Positions 58,525 through 64,000 of a DNA stretch of 64,000 nucleotides are shown one piece after another. Source of the stretch: Apostichopus japonicus (Eukaryota; Echinodermata; Holothuroidea; Aspidochirotida; Stichopodidae); NCBI RefSeq assembly GCF_037975245.1, contig NC_092576.1, forward strand, positions 3,663,001-3,727,000, written 5' to 3'. Position 1 is the stretch's first letter. The number at the start of each line of letters is the position of its first letter. Under the pieces are notes generated by a model, which was not told where the DNA came from, did not search any database, and saw only the letters and a list, made by a program, of their open reading frames with translations. Position numbers and translations under genes: made by a program.

Positions 58525-59110
58525 GTAGCTGTGACAGGACTAAATATCTGATCGGATGAAAGTAAATTCACTTTGAGGTGGCTGTGATAGGCCTATATAT
58601 ATCTGATCTGATGAAAGTAAATTCACTTTGAGGTGGCTGTGACAGGACTATATCTGATCTGATGAAAGTAAATTCACTTTGACTGAGTTAGCTGTGACAG
58701 GACTATATCTGATCTGATGAAAGTAAATTCACTATGACTGAGATAGCTGTGACAGGACTATATATCTGATCTGATGAAAGTAAATTCACTATGACTGAGA
58801 TAGCTGTGACAGGACTATATCTGATCTGATGAAAGTATTCACTATGTCCCAGGTAGCTGTGACAGGACTATGATCTGATGAAAGTAAATTCACTATGACT
58901 GAGATAGCTGTGACAGGACTGTATATATCTGATCTGATGAAAGTAAATTCATTTTGAGATAGCTGTGACAGGACTATATCTGATCTGATGAAAGTATTCA
59001 CTATGTCCCAGGTAGCTGTGACAGGACTATGATCTGATGAAAGTAAATTCACTATGACTGAGATAGCTGTGACAGGACTATATCTGATCTGATGAAAGTA
59101 AATTCACTAT
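58525..59110. repeat. Minisatellite, about 57-bp unit
   Basis: About 11 copies around ctgatctgatgaaagtaaat and gatagctgtgacaggact. Length variants come from loss of attcactatgactga-type pieces. It lies in the intron between two LRR exons of gene 2. Confidence 0.93.
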
Positions 59111-59594
59111 GAAGAATGGAAGTCACATGCAAGTTTTCTATGGTCACTTGAAATTCATTGAAAGTGTATTAGATGTCTTTGAGAGTCTTTTTATGCGAAG
59201 TTAATTAGTTACTTGAGCATAACAAATTTGGTGTGCTTTACATTGGAAAGTGAAAGTATTTAGATTACAATTTAGGATGCCTTCAGCTTGTAGTTTAAAC
59301 TTTATGTAGGTGTGGTGCACAGTGTAAATAGTTTCATTTGTGTAGGTGTGGCGCACAGTGTAATTAGTTTCATTTTTCATTTTGTTAGAGGAATTCTCCC
59401 GTCATTGTTGCATAAGCTGGAAAAGAAATTATGTTTCGATCTTGTCAAAGAGCTATGGTAGGAACAAAAGTAAAAAAAAAAATTGTTTAATGTTAAGAGT
59501 ATTGAAGGATAGTTTACCTCTTGGGTTAGAGTACTAGTTGTAATTGTTTCCTTTGATTGTTTACAATTTCTTTTCAATCTATCATCCTTTGCAG
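59111..59594. other. Intron remainder of gene 2
   Basis: Unique AT-rich sequence. It includes a short direct repeat (gtgtaggtgtggcgcacagt-like, about 59305 and 59340). Confidence 0.5.
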
Positions 59595-59666
59595 AACGCT
59601 TTCCGACAATGGACTTACTACATTAAATCTATCCAGCTTCAAGTATCTACCAAAGCTATCATCAAT
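59595..59666 (+). CDS. Gene 2, LRR exon
   Basis: 72-bp exon (tttgcag acceptor, gtaggt donor), entering and leaving in phase 2. It reads TLSDNGLTTLNLSSFKYLPK, then LSSM: one complete LRR. Length and phases are the same as the gene 1 exon 519-590. Confidence 0.85.
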
Positions 59667-60006
59667 GTAGGTAGTGAGGCTTCAAGTATCTACACATTGA
59701 AAGCTATTTATCATTGTATTTTATTATATTATTAATATAATCCCTTTAAACAAGAAACCAGTGATTGAGCAGGTTCGATATAGTATATGAAAGTATATAC
59801 AATTGTAACACCATTATATTAATTATTATATACTCAAGGAATTGATTTATGCTTTATCTAGGCTAAATGTTTTTTATTTTTATTGTTTTTTTTTATTTGT
59901 ACAGTATTTAGTTCAAACGTCCATCTCAATCCCTGTTGTGGTAAATTATATGATTGTTTGATGATCGTAACCATAGTTACGTGACCATATGACATTACTA
60001 ACTGCC

Positions 60007-61666
60007 CAGGGCTCAAAATAATTTTTTGGTGACGAGGGCTCTTTTCAGCACAAGCAGATTTTTTACGAGGGCTGTTTTACTGATGACGGGGGCTCTTTTT
60101 GGTGTTGCGAGGGCTGTTTTTCCTGTATAAATTGTAGCTACAAAATTGATCAATTTTTACAACCTTTTATCAGTAAAATCCATATACAGGGATGAGCCTG
60201 GGGTAAAAAAAATGCACAGAACTTTGTGGGTGATACTATACTGATGCAGAGGGCGTCAGTCAGCACGCAGTGCGACACATTTATACTGTAGTTGGGGACC
60301 ATGGGCCTGCCTTAGTGCTCGTGGTAGCTAGGGTCCATGGGCAACACCTTGGTTGGGGTATGGGGGTTGAAGCCCCCAGAAGCTCTCAGAAAATTGAGGT
60401 TTAAAGACAACATTTTGGTGCCTATCTTATAAAGAATTTTAAATTTATTAGAACTCTCAAAGCAAAGTTTCACACTCAAAATGCGCACACTAAAGCCACA
60501 TGCCTAGCCTGTGGATTGCACCCTACTTGATTCTTTCAATCATGGCGACCCATAATTAAAAAGTTACTGTTCGTAAAATGTACACAATGGTCAGTTTTAA
60601 TTTGGAATAATATTCAGCAGCTACAGCACTACACTTCTCCTCAATTGTCACTTCTCTAATGATACTAAAATATTTAAAATCATGGGAAACTTATGAAAAT
60701 ATCGTTGCAGTATTGTTGGGAACGGTATGAAAATTCCGAGAAAAATTTCGGTATAGGCTCCAGTTTGCGTATGCTACAGTGTGTTAGGATAATAGTTTTG
60801 TCCCCCTGCAGGTTGGATATGCATCGATAATGAAAAACATGCTGACGGATCAAATAATATAGTAACGCTGTTGTTAGAAATTCACGGAAATTGGCAGGTG
60901 TAAATTTCGGAGGTAGAAAAGAAATTACGGAAATCCGCAATATCACATTAATATACCCATACCCCCATTGGTTCATAGGCCTATATCTTTTTATCATGTT
61001 AGTCATTTGATCAATTCCCCTATATCGAAACAAGTCTGTAAGCTGTTCAAAAATAACCCACACAGCACCATGTCCTACGACGTAAGTCCGCTGCGGTTCC
61101 GATTTTCCTATTAAAAAGGAGTCGGAAATTTCTCGCCATTTTGTAACTAGACAGACTGCGTGGTCGTTACTACGACGCAAAACTTCCCTCCTGCCTTTTA
61201 CATATTATTATTAGGAAAAACATCGCAGGAGCTTTCAATGTTAGCTCACGCTTTCCACAGTACCGTGATACACAACACCTAGCTGGGAGAAAAAAAATAC
61301 ACATACACGGGTGTGCGAAAATGATCACGCGATGAACCGATATTTTTTTAGCTAGCTAGGTGGTTGGCTATTAAGCGTGGGTTTTCATATTGCGTTGTTG
61401 ACTAGACTATTAATTCGTGTGTGAGGGAACGTACAAACCAAGCTGTTATAACGAAAGGATCGGCAGTTAGGGTTTTTCAGTGATTTATTTCACAGTATTG
61501 TGTCATCTTTTTAAAAACATGTGGCGCCCGTTGACTGAAAAGTACATGATGAGGGCGATTTTAGCGGTATTTACATTTTTTTTTCGCCCCCGTGATTTCT
61601 TTTCTGGGGCGATTTTTCAACTTCATAGGGCGAATCGCCCTTCGCCCCCGTCTATTTTGAGCCCTG
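60007..61666. mobile_element. hAT-like element, 1,660 bp, exact 8-bp TSD, in gene 2 intron
   Basis: Perfect 14-bp ends CAGGGCTCAAAATA on both sides (right end inverted). Exact 8-bp duplication taactgcc at 59999-60006 and 61667-61674. Near the left end acgagggctcttttc-type motifs repeat, and near the right end gggcgattttt-type motifs repeat, like subterminal transposase sites. The longest ORF (60680-61180, minus, 166 codons) shows no hAT domain. The element inserted between an LRR exon and the LRR cap exon and so enlarged the intron. Confidence 0.88.
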
Positions 61667-61799
61667 TAACTGCCTTTGTAACATTAAGCTTAAAGTATAT
61701 TCTTGATAAGCCTAGAACTACCAAAAGTTACTTCTTCATATCAATCTCTTCCTATCAATGTGATCACCATAAATCTCCCTAATTCTGTTGATCTTACAG

Positions 61800-61927
61800 A
61801 GATTTGAGTGACAATCCTATTGACTGTAACACAGATATTGCCTGGTTGAACACATGGCTGGCTGCATCCGATGGTAACCAAGTGACCGGTCTGTGCTCCA
61901 GTGGTGAAAGTGTTAGTGATTACCTAG
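61800..61927 (+). CDS. Gene 2, LRR C-terminal cap exon
   Basis: 128-bp exon (cttacag acceptor, gtatgt donor), phase 2 to phase 1, the same as the gene 1 exon 2724-2851. It reads DLSDNPIDCNTDIAWLNTWL, AASDGNQVTGLCSSG and ESVSDYLG. Aligned to gene 1, DLSxNPIxCNxxIxWLxxW, NxVxGxCxxG and SxYLG are shared. It closes the LRR solenoid. Confidence 0.88.
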
Positions 61928-62457
61928 GTATGTTAAGCCAACTAGTTTTGCAATTATATTACTAAAGTTGTGCCCTTGTTGGTGTGTGGTGTCTCTATGT
62001 TCTATACAGTCAGCCAAATTTGTTCACTTGCTAGGGAGTGCCGGCCTTTCAGCGCATAGAGACTTGAGTGTGTATTTGCGCCTTATAAGAACTGTGTATT
62101 ATTATGATGATGATTATTATTATTATTAATTGAAATGTATTACTTCTGGATGCAAACACCAGAGTTAGATATAATAGATGGTTGTTGACGTCAGAAGGTG
62201 AAGATGTAATCGCATGCTTTTCAATTTGATTGAAAAGTACCAAATGATGTAGTGTTATAGGAGTACTTTATTGTACTTATTATAGGATCCCCATATATTC
62301 ATAACACTTCACTCCATTAATTTGTATATGATTGATATTAAATACACTCTTAACTACAACTTAATCACCTGTTTGTGATGTCGATTGTGAGCAATCCCAC
62401 TCGATGTATTTGACGAACAGTAGAAATAAAGTTTTTGATCGTTTCCACTTTTAACAG
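61928..62457. other. Intron of gene 2
   Basis: Unique sequence with an imperfect trinucleotide run (att/atg) at about 62098-62132. Confidence 0.55.
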
Positions 62458-62586
62458 GTACACCAGATGCAGCAAACCTTCTCAAGTTTACGTTCAAGCA
62501 GGAGAACTTTGAAATTCAAGAGGCTTCAGAAGTTTTAAAGATTATTGTGGAACGAGACAAAGACTTTAATAATGATGTTAGAGCTA
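62458..62586 (+). CDS. Gene 2, Calx-beta-like domain, first half (gene continues beyond window)
   Basis: 129-bp exon (taacag acceptor, gtgagt donor), phase 1 to phase 1. It reads GTPDAANLLKFTFKQENFEI, then QEASEVLKIIVERDKDFNND and VRA. 'F.F....FEIQEASEVLKIIVERD' fits the opening of Calx-beta domains (F.xxxYxVxEGxxxxxIxVxRxG) clearly. The next exon should complete the domain as in gene 1, but it is outside the window. Confidence 0.75.
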
Positions 62587-62644
62587 GTGAGTTCACTGTT
62601 TGCTTTTGGTGACTGTAATGTGTGATGTAATTAGCCAATGACAA

Positions 62645-64000
62645 TGATGTTACACTAAGGAGATAATAACACATACTGAACACTAAGGAGATGATAACAC
62701 ACACTGAACACTAGGTAGATAATAACACTCACTGGACAATAAGGAGATAATAACACACACTGTACACTATTGAGGTAATAACACACACTGGACACTAAGG
62801 AGTAAATAACACACACTGAACACTAAGGAGGTAATAACACACACTGGACACTAAGGAGATAATAACACACACTGGACACTAAGGAGATAATAACACACAC
62901 TGGGCACTAAGGAGATAATAACACACACTGAACACTAAGGAGATAATAACACACACTGAACACTAAGGAGATAATAACACACACTGAACACTAAGGAGAT
63001 AATAACACACACTGGACACTAAGGAGATAATAACACACACTGGACACTAAGGAGATAATAACACACACTGAACACTAAGGAGTAAATAACACACACTGAA
63101 CACTAAGGAGATAATAACACACACTGAACACTAAGGAGATAATAACACACACTGAACACTAAGGAGATAATAACACACACTGGACACTAAGGAGATATAA
63201 CACACACTGAACACTAAGGAGATAATAACACACACTGAACACTAAGGAGATAATAACACACACTGAACACTAAGGAGGTAATAACACACACTGGACACTA
63301 AGGAGATAATAACACACACTGGACACTAAGGAGATAATAACACACACTGGATACTAAGGAGGTAATAACACACACTGAACACTAAGGAGATATAACACAC
63401 ACTGAACACTAAGGAGATAATAACACACACTGAACACTAAGGAGATAATAACACACACTGAACACTAAGGAAATAATAACACACACTGGATACTAAGGAG
63501 GTAATAACACACACTGAACACTAAGGAGATAATAACACACACTGGACACTAAGGAGATAATAACACATACTGAACACTAAGGAGATGATAACACACACTG
63601 AACACTAGGTAGATAATAACACTCACTGGACAATAAGGAGATAATAACACACACTGTTCACTATTGAGGTAATAACACACACTGGACACTAAGGAGTAAA
63701 TAACACACACTGAACACTAAGGAGATAATAACACACACTGAACACTAAGGAGATAATAACACACACTGGACACTAAGGAGATAATAACACACACTGGACA
63801 CTAAGGAGATATAACACACACTGAACACTAAGGAGATAATAACACACACTGAACACTAAGGAGATAATAACACACACTGAACACTAAGGAGGTAATAACA
63901 CACACTGGACACTAAGGAGATAATAACACACACTGGACACTAAGGAGATAATAACACACACTGGATACTAAGGAGGTAATAACACACACTGAACACTAAG
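62645..64000. repeat. Minisatellite, 28-bp unit, running off the window
   Basis: About 48 copies around aacacacactgaacactaag and gagataat, with variants (tggacac, gatataac, gaggtaat). An unusual run of variants (aacacatactg, then taggtag, then aacactcactgg, then cactattgagg) occurs at 62670 and again at 63564. This shows a higher-order repeat of about 894 bp. Confidence 0.95.

Noticed and set aside
60680-61180. 166-codon minus-strand ORF as a transposase
   Set aside because: It lies inside a hAT-like element but shows no BED finger, DDE or hAT dimerisation pattern. It probably is a chance frame.
62645-64000. CRISPR-like array
   Set aside because: Repeats are contiguous 28-bp units without unique spacers, and the context is a eukaryotic intron.

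Overview
The window looks like nuclear DNA of an invertebrate animal. Coding sequence comes as short exons (72-210 bp) with GT..AG borders, separated by introns of kilobases that are full of minisatellites and DNA transposons. There are no operons, no bacterial-type ORFs and no rRNA. A marine invertebrate, possibly an echinoderm such as a sea cucumber, is my best guess from the general character of the repeats. No single marker proves it.

Two head-to-tail paralogous genes frame the window, both on the + strand. Gene 1 (5' end outside the window; exons from 519 to 17862) encodes the end of a cell-surface protein. It has a leucine-rich repeat (LRR), an LRR C-terminal cap, a Calx-beta-like domain split over two exons, a Thr/Pro/Ser stalk, and two alternative last exons. 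Each last exon carries its own transmembrane helix and stop codon. Gene 2 (56860 onward, running off the right edge) encodes a signal peptide, an LRR N-terminal cap, LRR exons, an LRR cap exon of exactly the same length and phase as in gene 1, and the start of a Calx-beta-like domain. The gene 1 introns each hold one or more different minisatellites (74, 93/98, 43-46, 36, 65-68, 28 and 51 bp units). Gene 2 introns carry 57- and 28-bp arrays.

The roughly 38 kb between the genes (about 18.8-56.8 kb) has no recognisable host gene. It is a graveyard of DNA transposons whose borders can often be set to the base from terminal inverted repeats (TIRs) and target-site duplications (TSDs). (i) hAT-like elements with exact 8-bp TSDs lie at 24311-24602, 42071-43285, 45455-47116, 50584-50966 and 54107-56199, with a near-exact one at 43833-44234. 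A further one (60007-61666) sits inside a gene 2 intron. (ii) TTAA-flanked Kolobok-like elements include three copies of a ~370-bp miniature element (one in each LRR gene and one between) and a 3.2-kb element (37477-40684). The latter still shows a broken THAP domain on one strand and a broken P2X7-C-terminus-like domain on the other. (iii) A ~510-bp miniature family is present twice in opposite orientation, each copy with a perfect 6-bp TSD. (iv) A 3.2-kb element (34052-37242) is packed with short palindromes. Remnants of a Penelope-like retroelement, a non-LTR tail and a tRNA-like SINE head also occur.

All alignments here were made by eye. Exon borders rest on splice consensus, reading phase and comparison of the two paralogs, not on transcripts.
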